A stretch of 12,124 nucleotides of DNA from Candidatus Poribacteria bacterium (GTDB lineage: Bacteria > Poribacteria > WGA-4E > WGA-3G): positions 1 through 12,124 of the forward strand of contig RKRO01000120.1 of NCBI GenBank assembly GCA_007571355.1, in the 5' to 3' direction. The notes beneath the pieces were generated by a model. It was not told where the DNA came from. It did not search any database and saw nothing but the letters and a program-made list of their open reading frames with translations. Of this stretch, positions 1 through 7,500 are shown one piece after another; the first letter of the stretch is position 1, and each line of letters begins with the position of its first letter. A program made the translations under genes and the position numbers.

Positions 1-428
1 ATTGCATCTAAACACATTTTGATGTAGTGGCTGGCAGTCGGATCACAATGTAAGTAGAGGCTGCCTGTGGTTTTCAGTATTCGGTGCATTTCAAGCAATC
101 GGACGCTGAGGAAGCAGAGGAAGGCTGCGGTGTCTTGGCCTTGGCACTGTTTTGCAGCATCAATTGCATAATAGAGTGCGTTATGGTTGTCCTTAATTTC
201 TTCAAGCCATTTGGGGTGGACTTCGTTCCATTTCCATTGGTCGGGTAGGATACCAGTATCCCCCCATTTCCAGTTATCAACGTAGTGACCTGCTGTTGTA
301 CTACGGTTCCGTTTCGTGTTAAACGGTGGATCCGTAGCGATAAGGTCTACAGTTTCGCTATTCATTCCGCGAAGAACAACGAGATTGTCCATTTCATAAA
401 GTGTGTTATCTAAGAAGTTTTGTGTCAT
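1..428 (-). CDS. DNA methyltransferase, N6_N4_Mtase family, beta-type (C-terminus outside window)
   Basis: This reading frame begins with ATG at 428-426 and runs off the left edge after 142 codons without a stop. Residues 33-37 read DPPFN, the catalytic motif IV of amino-methyltransferases that transfer a methyl group from S-adenosylmethionine to adenine N6 or cytosine N4. Residues 122-130 (GSLYLHCDP) match the motif V strand that follows in the N6_N4_Mtase family. Only 32 residues precede DPPF, so the cofactor-binding motif I cannot lie upstream. By family knowledge it should come later, after the target recognition region, which is the permuted beta order. The DPPF form is commoner in adenine methylases, but this is weak evidence for the target base. 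There is no strong Shine-Dalgarno sequence. The 145-base gap upstream (429-573) is AT-rich and shows no clear promoter, hairpin or gene. The gap and the unrelated function suggest it is a separate transcription unit. Whether a restriction enzyme partner exists cannot be seen. Confidence 0.9.
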   Translation of the reverse strand, partial: MTQNFLDNTLYEMDNLVVLRGMNSETVDLIATDPPFNTKRNRSTTAGHYVDNWKWGDTGILPDQWKWNEVHPKWLEEIKDNHNALYYAIDAAKQCQGQDTAAFLCFLSVRLLEMHRILKTTGSLYLHCDPTASHYIKMCLDA

Positions 429-573
429 ACAAGCACTCTATTTCACAAAAACGCAAACACCAGTAAATTAAAACGAAAAGCGAAACTAAAAATTAAGTAG
501 CCTTAGGGGTTAGACTGCTTCAAAAATGAAAACGATTTTCGGTGCTTTGTCTCTTTACATGGATGTTAGTTTG

Positions 574-1035
574 TTATCGCCGCTGTAGGAATCCGAAGAG
601 CCCCGGTTTTTGGGGTTCGGGTTCCGGTGTCGCGGGTGCGTTCTGTCCTGGGATAGCGAACTGGATGAAGTTCCTTTTGCCAAGTTGCTGCATAAACGTA
701 AAAAGCGACGTTTCCGCCTCTTTGCGTGTTAACTGATACTGGTTTTGGACACCTTTGACAATTTGCGAGATTGTATGTTTGCCGTCACACATCTTCCACA
801 CATAAGTTCCGATGGAATCTAAGACAATCACCCGTTTATCAGGAAGCATAAAAAACCTACCGGCGAGCCGTATCCAGAGTTTATCCTTCTGTGGAATCAC
901 CAGTGAGGCTTCGCCTTTGTCGTCTATTTCCCAATTTATCACCTGATTCCGAACCGGAAAAGACTTCATAACCCGTGTACGATCCACATCAGGACGTTTC
1001 TTAAGTTTGAGAGTATATAAGAGTCTGTTGATCAT
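574..1035 (-). CDS. Stand-alone PqqD-family protein (RRE-like winged helix)
   Basis: The protein has 153 residues. Residues about 65-127 fit the PqqD family: a strand (VIVLDSIGTYVWKM), the DG turn at 84-85, a helix (HTISQIVKGV), then a helix ending in LGKRNFI. Known PqqD proteins are small winged-helix peptide chaperones that present a precursor peptide to a radical SAM enzyme, and the fold is the RiPP recognition element. The N-terminal 60 residues are basic and strand-rich. The tail (130-153) is rich in Pro, Gln and Glu and ends in LFGFLQRR, which is not part of the core family. It has no signal peptide and no membrane segment, so it is probably cytoplasmic. It is the last gene of the likely operon, 90 bases after the duplicated-domain gene. 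ATG at 1035-1033 has no clear Shine-Dalgarno, only an A-rich run. Met23 (969-967) is a possible alternative start. No radical SAM protein, protease or precursor peptide is nearby, so the partner is unknown. The family call is fairly sure and the role is not. Confidence 0.78.
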   Translation of the reverse strand: MINRLLYTLKLKKRPDVDRTRVMKSFPVRNQVINWEIDDKGEASLVIPQKDKLWIRLAGRFFMLPDKRVIVLDSIGTYVWKMCDGKHTISQIVKGVQNQYQLTRKEAETSLFTFMQQLGKRNFIQFAIPGQNAPATPEPEPQKPGLFGFLQRR

Positions 1036-1069
1036 TTTTTTAGCAATCAGAAAAAGGTTGTTGATCTTT

Positions 1070-1124
1070 AGTTATCAGTCTTAGGTTAAAATCTAAGGCA
1101 ATCAGTTTTCTTTAACTGACAACT
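1070..1124. repeat. Intergenic inverted repeat with inner hairpins
   Basis: Outer arms AGTTATCAGT (1070-1079) and ACTGACAACT (1115-1124) are complementary except for one A/G position. Inside lie two smaller stems: CTTAG at 1080-1084 with CTAAG at 1093-1097, and TCAGTT at 1102-1107 with AACTGA at 1114-1119. The outer and second inner stems overlap, so they are alternative folds. The element fills most of the gap between the duplicated-domain gene and the PqqD-like gene. No T-run follows on the transcribed strand, so it does not look like a classical intrinsic terminator. The arms match the AGYYRYCAG unit seen in the other gaps. Confidence 0.6.
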
Positions 1125-1125
1125 C

Positions 1126-2163
1126 TTAATGACATTCAATACTGTTAGCCACCTTTTCGACTGTCGGATAAGCATTGTTGCTCCCGATAGACTGGATGAC
1201 ATAGATACGATTGGAATGATGACAGTGCCAGAGATGGAACACAAGTGCTGTCCGCTTGGATAGTTTATCGAACATCAGCACTGGGTTGAACGGGACACTG
1301 TCATAGAGGCGTGTCTGTTCTCCGATAAGTGTCAGGCGTTCATCTTCTGTCTCTGTGTTGGTTGTCACCTCAAACCCGTATCCGCGAATCGCTTTTGCAT
1401 ATTTGACGCGAAACCACGCCTCCAGTGGATTCTTCGTGTCTTTATAGTCACCGAGCAGGATTTCAGCTGGACCGTATCGCTCAACGCTCAGACGCCCTCT
1501 GTCGGGTGGTGAGAAATCTATTTTTTCGAGAGGTCCGTCAGTTTTTCGTAGACGGTGCGCTGCCAATTTCGCGATTTTTATCGGTATCTGAAAGCGTGCC
1601 GGTTTCGCGCCGAATGCAAACAGCAGGTAGCCGCTGAGCAATTTCTGACGTTCCAATTTATATGCTTTCGGTACGCCTAACTTTAGACCGTAGGCACTCC
1701 ACAATGTCAGCGGGGCATCACTGCGGTCTACGATGGATTGAAAGACCCGTAGTACTGTCGGTCTCCAGTTCTCTTTAAGGCGTCCCATTACCTGGACAAT
1801 TGTAATCCGTTTTCCGGCATGAAAGATCAGCCCGTTGGCACGGATACTGCCCTTCCAACTGAAACCAAGAACAGTGCGCCCCTCAAAAAACGCGGCATCT
1901 TTGATAAGGTCAACATTTCTACGGAAAGAGAGATCGGTGCCTCTTTTATAGGTTTTGCGAATCAACTTAAAGTATTCGTCAAGCGTCGCGTGGAGGTCCG
2001 GCTTTTTCTTTCGGGTAGGTGCCCATTTAAGTTCGAGGCGCGGCATCTCTCCGTCATCAAGCCGGAGATAACCCGTTTTCTGGTCCCCACTGAGTCCGCT
2101 CAGCTCCCATGCCGTAGGGATTTCAAGTTGTATTCCCGCCCATCCAAAAACAGTCCAATCCAT
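1126..2163 (-). CDS. Uncharacterised soluble protein with internally duplicated domain
   Basis: I do not recognise a named family for this 345-residue protein. It consists of two related halves. The first starts FGWAGIQLEIPTAWEL (residues 6-21) and the second SAYGLKLGVPKAYKL (156-170). Both continue with a Gly-Tyr-Leu strand (30-33 and 178-180) and end alike: GKRITIVQVMG (117-127) then PTVLRVFQSI, versus SNRIYVIQSIG (317-327) then PTVEKVANSI. This strand-rich, 'G-hydrophobic-P-x-x-W/Y' pattern recalls the PsbP/MOG1/DUF1795-like fold, but that is only an impression. The second half carries WHCHH at 312-316 and a C-terminal CH, giving possible metal-binding or redox residues that the first half lacks. 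It has no signal peptide or membrane helix, so a cytoplasmic location is expected. The ATG at 2163-2161 is preceded by an A-rich stretch (AAAAAAG) rather than a strong Shine-Dalgarno. It starts 48 bases after the transporter stop, which supports co-transcription with it. Confidence 0.85.
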   Translation of the reverse strand: MDWTVFGWAGIQLEIPTAWELSGLSGDQKTGYLRLDDGEMPRLELKWAPTRKKKPDLHATLDEYFKLIRKTYKRGTDLSFRRNVDLIKDAAFFEGRTVLGFSWKGSIRANGLIFHAGKRITIVQVMGRLKENWRPTVLRVFQSIVDRSDAPLTLWSAYGLKLGVPKAYKLERQKLLSGYLLFAFGAKPARFQIPIKIAKLAAHRLRKTDGPLEKIDFSPPDRGRLSVERYGPAEILLGDYKDTKNPLEAWFRVKYAKAIRGYGFEVTTNTETEDERLTLIGEQTRLYDSVPFNPVLMFDKLSKRTALVFHLWHCHHSNRIYVIQSIGSNNAYPTVEKVANSIECH

Positions 2164-2177
2164 CTTTTTTATAGTTC

Positions 2178-2210
2178 TTAGTTATATCAGTTATCAGCGT
2201 ACTGACAACT
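2178..2210. repeat. Intergenic heptamer repeat and short hairpin
   Basis: The gap between the transporter and the duplicated-domain gene contains AGTTATATCAGTTATCAG (2180-2197), overlapping copies of a CAGTTAT heptamer. Arm AGTTATCAG (2189-2197) pairs with CTGACAACT (2202-2210) around the four-base loop CGTA. The only non-Watson-Crick position is a G-U wobble when read in the gene-sense (minus) RNA. No T-run follows, so intrinsic termination is unlikely. A role in RNA processing or stability is possible but not shown. Confidence 0.65.
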
Positions 2211-2211
2211 A

Positions 2212-4200
2212 TTAAAACGGTTTAACAATGACAGCTTTGGAGACGAGGGCAATAGCGACGGTTCCCATGCCGATAAGACCGACACCACAAGCGAATCCTG
2301 CTGCGAGTACCGGGTTGAACATATACCAGCGTTTCATCCCGAACCGTTTAATCATGTAGAAGCGCCCGATAATTGCCCCGAGGAGCCGCGCAACCATACT
2401 GCCTGGATCAGCACCGATACCACCGACAATGCCGTAGAACCACATTGAGGGGAGTTTGAAGTACCACAACATCCCGTAGATGGCGAGGCTTCCAGTAAAC
2501 CCGGCGGCGACATAATCGCCGCGAATCGCTTGCAGCATCTGGCTATTCCCATCCCGCAATGACGTTTTCCAGAGACATTCGTTTGTGGCGTTAATGGGCC
2601 ACATCATCTGTGCATAGGGATACTGTGCGCTCGGAATCGGTGCGATCTTCCAGATAAAGTGCATCACCACAATTCCGCTGACAATCAGGATCGGCATAAT
2701 CAGTAGTGTACCCGCAAGATTTGAAGTGAAAGTTGTACCTGTCAATTCGAGGACCCGCCAACTCTGTGTGCCGCGTCCATAATCTTCGTCAGGCAGCGGC
2801 GCGAACCAGATGTCCACCTCCTCGTATCGGCTTAAAATAAAGGTAATTTCGTGGAGGTACGGTATGTCGAACAGGTCGCGTCCTAAGACTCCGAAGGTCC
2901 TTGCGGTGATATACGAGTTGAGCGGTGTATATAGGAATGCGAAGCCTAACAAGAAGCTCAGTGGGAAATTAGGCACCATCCAGTGGATAAGCCAGACGAA
3001 CCCACCCATACCGACGAGCCACAACAATCCCATCAACCATATCGGGAAATCGCCACGGTTCGGTGGCGGTGCAAAGGTGCCGCGTTCGCCTGCGGTTTTC
3101 TTGGACCTCCGCATTTTAAAGAGCATCGGAATCGAAGCCGCCATCCCAACGATTGCGAAACTAAATGATTTCCCCATGCCAGCGGACATCCAGAAATCCA
3201 GTCCGTTGTACAAACCGACGGCGCGAACATCCAATCCAGGTTTCCACTGGTGGAGTATTTCAAATCGGTAGAGGATTTGTGGATTCAAGACGAATTGCGT
3301 TGCCATTGCGGCTATGAACTCTGTCATCACAATCGGGAACGGTAAGACAAACCCAAAGAGCATTTGTCCGAAATCAGTTCGGAGTGCGAAAACGCCTGTC
3401 GGTGCGAAACCTTCAATGCTCTGTGTAAAATCTATCCACGGAATCTTTAGGATCTGAATCGGCGTGCTCATCATGACCCCGGTAAGCGATGGAACACCGA
3501 TATACAGGAACCCCCAGATGAGGCCTGCCATGGATCCGATAGAGAAGACTCGCCATCGCCACGTTTCTTCTTTGCCTGTTGTTTCTGCAAGTGCGGTTGC
3601 CCCTTGTGCAGTAATGGGTGCCATCGGGTAGGGGAGCCGTTCGAGGTCGGCTGTGAGCCGGAACAAGATATACTGTGCACTAACAGATCGCAAAGTTCCG
3701 AGAAGTTTTCCCGCAAGGTAGACACCAATCGGTAGCATCCAGTCTGGGTGTAACAGGCTCCGCGTCAGCACGCCGACAGAATCACCTGCGGGTACAACCC
3801 ACGCGGGTATCTTATCCGCGATTTCGTAGGAAGCCGCCTGCGGGGTATTGATAAAGTAGGCGTACCAGATAAAACTCCGGTACTGCATCCCGCTCCCGAC
3901 AGCTGCCCCGGTTAAACCGAGGAGCATATAGAGCTCTTGGCGCCGGGCGGTTGTAAAGGAACGCCGTGCAAGTTCGGTGAATAGAATCACCGCAACCCAA
4001 GGCGCTGCACCTGCCCCGGATTCGCCGGATACATAACCGAGATAGATGGAGCCTGGCATCATCAACAAGCCGACGAAAAGTGCCCCGACGAACACTTTAA
4101 CCGTCAACCCCGACTCAAAGGTACGGATACCGCCTTCAATGTCGTATCGTTGTGCCCAAGCTTGCCATTCATCTGCTTGTGATACTCTTTCTCTCGCCAA
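2212..4200 (-). CDS. OPT-superfamily (oligopeptide-type) membrane transporter
   Basis: This 662-residue protein has many hydrophobic segments, roughly 14-16 by eye, spread over its whole length. After a charged N-terminal segment (1-31) the first span reads VKVFVGALFVGLLMMPGSIY, followed by LGYVSGESGAG, as in the first helix and loop of OPT transporters. Residues about 189-206 contain LPYPMAPITAQGATALAE, equivalent to the family's LPFPEGTA-type motif. The C-terminal part has Gly-rich helices (near GIVGGIGADPGS and AGFACGVGLIGMG) typical of the family. Characterised OPT members are proton-coupled symporters of oligopeptides, or metal-chelate carriers in the YSL branch. The substrate here cannot be read from sequence. 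The start is TTG at 4200-4198, chosen because AAGGAG lies 10 bases upstream and the next in-frame Met is near residue 47, inside the first span. It follows the small membrane protein by 83 bases and precedes the duplicated-domain gene by 48, consistent with one operon. Family assignment is likely; specificity is unknown. Confidence 0.82.
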   Translation of the reverse strand: MARERVSQADEWQAWAQRYDIEGGIRTFESGLTVKVFVGALFVGLLMMPGSIYLGYVSGESGAGAAPWVAVILFTELARRSFTTARRQELYMLLGLTGAAVGSGMQYRSFIWYAYFINTPQAASYEIADKIPAWVVPAGDSVGVLTRSLLHPDWMLPIGVYLAGKLLGTLRSVSAQYILFRLTADLERLPYPMAPITAQGATALAETTGKEETWRWRVFSIGSMAGLIWGFLYIGVPSLTGVMMSTPIQILKIPWIDFTQSIEGFAPTGVFALRTDFGQMLFGFVLPFPIVMTEFIAAMATQFVLNPQILYRFEILHQWKPGLDVRAVGLYNGLDFWMSAGMGKSFSFAIVGMAASIPMLFKMRRSKKTAGERGTFAPPPNRGDFPIWLMGLLWLVGMGGFVWLIHWMVPNFPLSFLLGFAFLYTPLNSYITARTFGVLGRDLFDIPYLHEITFILSRYEEVDIWFAPLPDEDYGRGTQSWRVLELTGTTFTSNLAGTLLIMPILIVSGIVVMHFIWKIAPIPSAQYPYAQMMWPINATNECLWKTSLRDGNSQMLQAIRGDYVAAGFTGSLAIYGMLWYFKLPSMWFYGIVGGIGADPGSMVARLLGAIIGRFYMIKRFGMKRWYMFNPVLAAGFACGVGLIGMGTVAIALVSKAVIVKPF

Positions 4201-4210
4201 ATCGAATGCT

Positions 4211-4216
4211 CTCCTT
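4211..4216 (-). promoter_or_regulatory. Ribosome binding site for the TTG-started transporter
   Basis: The minus strand reads AAGGAG here, a strong Shine-Dalgarno match, with 10 bases to TTG at 4200-4198. This decides the unusual TTG start, as no ATG or GTG lies at a suitable distance in the reading frame. Confidence 0.7.
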
Positions 4217-4221
4217 TTCTT

Positions 4222-4237
4222 AGTTACCAGTTACCAG
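4222..4237. repeat. Tandem heptamer repeat (AGTTACC x2)
   Basis: AGTTACCAG occurs at 4222-4230 and again at 4229-4237, overlapping with a 7-base period, just upstream of the transporter ribosome binding site. It belongs to the same AGYYRYCAG unit as the arms in the other intergenic gaps. No good inverted partner is visible in this gap. Confidence 0.55.
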
Positions 4238-4283
4238 GAGGAAGTCATCTGTCTGCTGACCGATAACGGATGCCTCTGGGAAC

Positions 4284-4478
4284 TCACTCTTGTCCGTCGC
4301 CTGACTCTCCGCTGCTGTCGGTGTTTCGTAACTCTTCCCAGAAGTGCGCACAGAAAATACCAATTGTCAGCACAAGAGCCGCGAACATTTGCCATTGCCA
4401 ACGCCCCTCAAGGAAGATAATACTAAACAGCCATAACAAGGTGCCAAGGATGATAATAAAACCTGATACTCTTTCCAC
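4284..4478 (-). CDS. Small membrane protein with two transmembrane segments
   Basis: This 64-residue protein has two hydrophobic stretches, about residues 7-23 (FIIILGTLLWLFSIIFL) and 29-47 (WQMFAALVLTIGIFCAHFW), joined by a short EGRWQ loop. A polar acidic tail (residues 48-64) follows. This gives a compact hairpin with both ends on one side. The loop carries the Arg and the tail is acidic, so orientation by the positive-inside rule is unclear. The start is GTG at 4478-4476, preceded by AAGGA with 8-base spacing. It sits 108 bases after the giant permease gene and 83 before the transporter, on the same strand. The good ribosome binding site, hairpin-like hydrophobicity and operon position argue for a real gene. 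I recognise no family. It could be an accessory subunit of either neighbouring membrane protein, which is inference from position only. Confidence 0.65.
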   Translation of the reverse strand: MERVSGFIIILGTLLWLFSIIFLEGRWQWQMFAALVLTIGIFCAHFWEELRNTDSSGESGDGQE

Positions 4479-4486
4479 ACTTTCTG

Positions 4487-4491
4487 TCCTT
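4487..4491 (-). promoter_or_regulatory. Ribosome binding site for the GTG-started small membrane protein
   Basis: The minus strand reads AAGGA within AAAAAAGGACAG, with 8 bases to GTG at 4478-4476. It supports both the reality of this short gene and its GTG start. Confidence 0.55.
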
Positions 4492-4519
4492 TTTTAATTT
4501 TGCAGTCAAAATTGGTTTT

Positions 4520-4574
4520 CAGCCATCAGCCACAAGAGCCTTTAGAACGCTCACAGCCTATTCACTGACGGCTG
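4520..4574. repeat. Intergenic inverted repeat with inner stem
   Basis: Arms CAGCCATCAG (4520-4529) and CTGACGGCTG (4565-4574) are complementary except for one A/G position. A partial second heptamer copy (CAGCCAC) begins at 4527. Between them GAGC (4536-4539) can pair with GCTC (4549-4552). The element lies just after the stop of the giant gene. It could protect the 3' end of that message or attenuate read-through, but no T-run follows on the transcribed strand. It is the CC version of the TT-type arms found in the other gaps. Confidence 0.6.
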
Positions 4575-4586
4575 CCTGCTTATTCT

Positions 4587-7500
4587 TTAGTCCGCCGGTG
4601 TCAGTGCCGGATCCATCTGTGCTGTCTCCTCTTCCGACGCTTGTATACCTTCCGTTCTCCCGCGTTCGTGGAATTCTGATCGTACATCGACGCTGAACGT
4701 ACGCCAGATGAGTAACTGTTTCCGGAGGAGGTTCAGGAACCGTCGGTTCACCCGTTTCCAAGAAGCGATCTCACCGCTCTCACGATTGACATCTAACGTG
4801 ATTTTAAAGAGATCCTCTTCTTCACCACCGACCGGAGAGGTAACGAACTGAATCGACTGACTCACCCCTAAATCGTAAGGTGCCAACCAGACCATCATAC
4901 TAATTTGATAGGACTCTTCCTCCGTTTCACTGAAGGCGACCTGATCGGTATAGAAATCGCTTGCGGATTCGTCTGCATGCGCCTCAAAGTAGTCGCGCAT
5001 AAAGACGTTCAAACCGAGTGCTTCTTCCTCAAGGACTGTGAAAGGCAGATTGAAATGCCAGACATCGCCCTCCGGTTCCGGGAGTTTCCACTTCCGCTCA
5101 ATATCCGGGACAGCCATCCGTGAGGCTTTGATTGCTGGGTACAGTGTACTCAGAAGCACCACAATCATAACGATAATCGTCGCGACGACAGTTGACATCG
5201 ACGAGTAGTTGAGTGTCAACCCAGCGAGCCAGCCGAAGTGGACGAGTGTCGTTGCTATTGCCTGTCCCATGAGGTAACCCAAGACAGCACCGACGATAGC
5301 GTATACGCACGCCTCAGCAAGGAATAGGAAGGCGATATGCACCGGTGCAAGACCGACTGAGCTGTAGATACTGATCTCTCGGACACGCTCATAGACTGCG
5401 CCGAGCATCGTGTTAAGGACAATGAGTGCGGCAATCAAGATCGGCACAAACAGATTACCCATTCCGCTGAAACTCGTCATTCCGATACTGCTATAGAGGT
5501 ATGTGTCTTTATCACGTCCGACGAAGAAATCGAGGGCGATACGGTTCATGAGAGGTGCCATGATGAGGTCCAACTTATCGATAGCCCCGAGTATCTTCGG
5601 ATCGTCTTCGCCCGGTTCCATGTTAACGGCGACACTGCGGAGCGTACCGCCTTGGTTCATAACCACCTCATAGGGCAGGATTGCAATGCTATCGGGTGTG
5701 AGGTGGAGGTATTTCTGCAATTCGCCTTCGAGCGTTTCATCCCCTGTAGCACCCCGACTCCGCTGCTGTTGCATCAATTGATAATCGACCGGTGTGAGTT
5801 CTTCGCCATCGTTATCGGTGAGGTCTTTGAACCCAATACCGAGAACACCGACCACGGTGAAATCCGCCCCGTAAACAGAGACGGTCGCTTTCCCCATATC
5901 GCTTTCGGTAATCTTCAGCAATTCCGCCATCCCTTTCGGGAGCACAATCGCATAGGGCCACTCCGTGGGCCATTCGCTGGCATCAGCACGGTCAAACCAC
6001 TTCCCATATTGCAGGTATCTATCAATACCCGTAATAGTTGGTTCTGTTTCACCCATCCCGACGAGCATATTCGCAGCGAACGTCAACGCTTCACCGGTCA
6101 ACTGATGCGTCGGCGGTGATGTATCTATTTCATTCGGTGTACGGGTCAACTGCACAAACGACTGGTCACCGGTCCCCGAAGACTGATACCACGCGCGCGG
6201 CCCAACCACATTTCGGACGGTCACGACGGATTCTTCGTCTACCTGTTCAATGAAGCCATCCTGTTCTAAAGCCGTAATAGTTTCTCGTATGTTGATCGGT
6301 TCCTGTCCATCTTGGATAAGAATCTCGTTCTTACGTCCAAGAAGCCGTTCTAAGGCGGGGACTGTGATCTGCGTCTTCTGCATATCGTTCAGCACGGAGG
6401 TCAATACCGGTTCCTCAAGCGGGCGCCAGTATTGGTCGCGGATGAGAAGCCCTGTATAGCGGGGTGTTACCTGTGGAAGACTCGTTCTGTTCGGATGCAT
6501 AAACGTCCGGACAGAGGTGAACGAAATGACAGTGAAAGTCAGGATAACCAGCGTACAACAGGTCAAGATTGTGCGGCCTTTCCGTTTCCGCATATTGGAG
6601 ATCCCTAAACTAAACGCTGCGGAACTTGCACTCAATCGACCGACATCCGCCTTGTAAACTTTGTTCCCTTCTTGCCGAATTTTTTCGAGCTGCTCCTCAA
6701 ATTTTCGGATAATGATGCTGATGACGATAACCGTTAGCGCAAGTACAACAAACGCTATCAAGATAATCACCGGTGTCGTCGTAATCTGGAATGCTGGGTG
6801 AACCTGACTTAAAAAGAAAAACACAAGTAAAAAGATACCGAACGACCCGATAATCTGTTTGTGGATATTCGGGAACCCGAAAACGAGGCGTTCCATGAAG
6901 TAGGCGAACGGCATCAGCAGCGCAAGATAGAACATCACCCCGTTGACGACATCGTTACCGGTCTGTTTGACATCTGGGTATGCCCGTGATTCGTAACCCC
7001 ACGCCGCACGGGCAAGTTTGAGTGCCTGCTGGTAGTCGTTTTGGAGCAGTTCAGTTTCGGCGCGTGCAAGGTATTCGCTGGCATACTGATGGAGTTGATC
7101 GAGCCGGTCACTGGAGATACCGAAGCGTTTATAGAGGCGTGAGCGGTTCTCGTCAAGCCACCACATATCTCGGACAACGACGTAGGGAGTCATACGAATT
7201 CGCCCGTTTTCACGTACGACAAACCCTTCCCCTGTATAAAGCGTCGGGTTCTTCATACCACTTTTCGTGGCTTTGATAAGCAAAAGACGTTTCCCTATCT
7301 GACCGTAAGCCATCCCGATTTTAATACGGGTGTTCGGTTCACTATAGACGAGTGCGATCGGTTCGGCTGCGGAGACACCCTCCTGTTGCCACGGTTTAGA
7401 CATTCCAAATTTTTCTGGTGCGCTATCGGTGAGTGCGTCGTAAATTTCCAGTTCTCGCAAGGTCCGCAGGTATCGCTGGTCGACCAAATCGTAGATAGTC

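Noticed and set aside
74..280. Minus-strand open frame of 68 codons
   Set aside because: It is a shifted frame of the partial methyltransferase, whose own frame contains DPPFN and GSLYLHCDP.
2810..3271. Plus-strand open frame of 153 codons
   Set aside because: It is antisense to the transporter gene, whose frame is continuous with clear membrane spans here. No ribosome binding site or domain was seen.
4046..4420. Plus-strand open frame of 124 codons covering a gap
   Set aside because: It is antisense to the transporter start and to the small membrane gene, with no domain and no convincing ribosome binding site.
4520..4574. Rho-independent terminator after the giant gene
   Set aside because: The arms are well formed but the transcribed strand continues with AAAACC and no T-run, so I list it only as a repeat.
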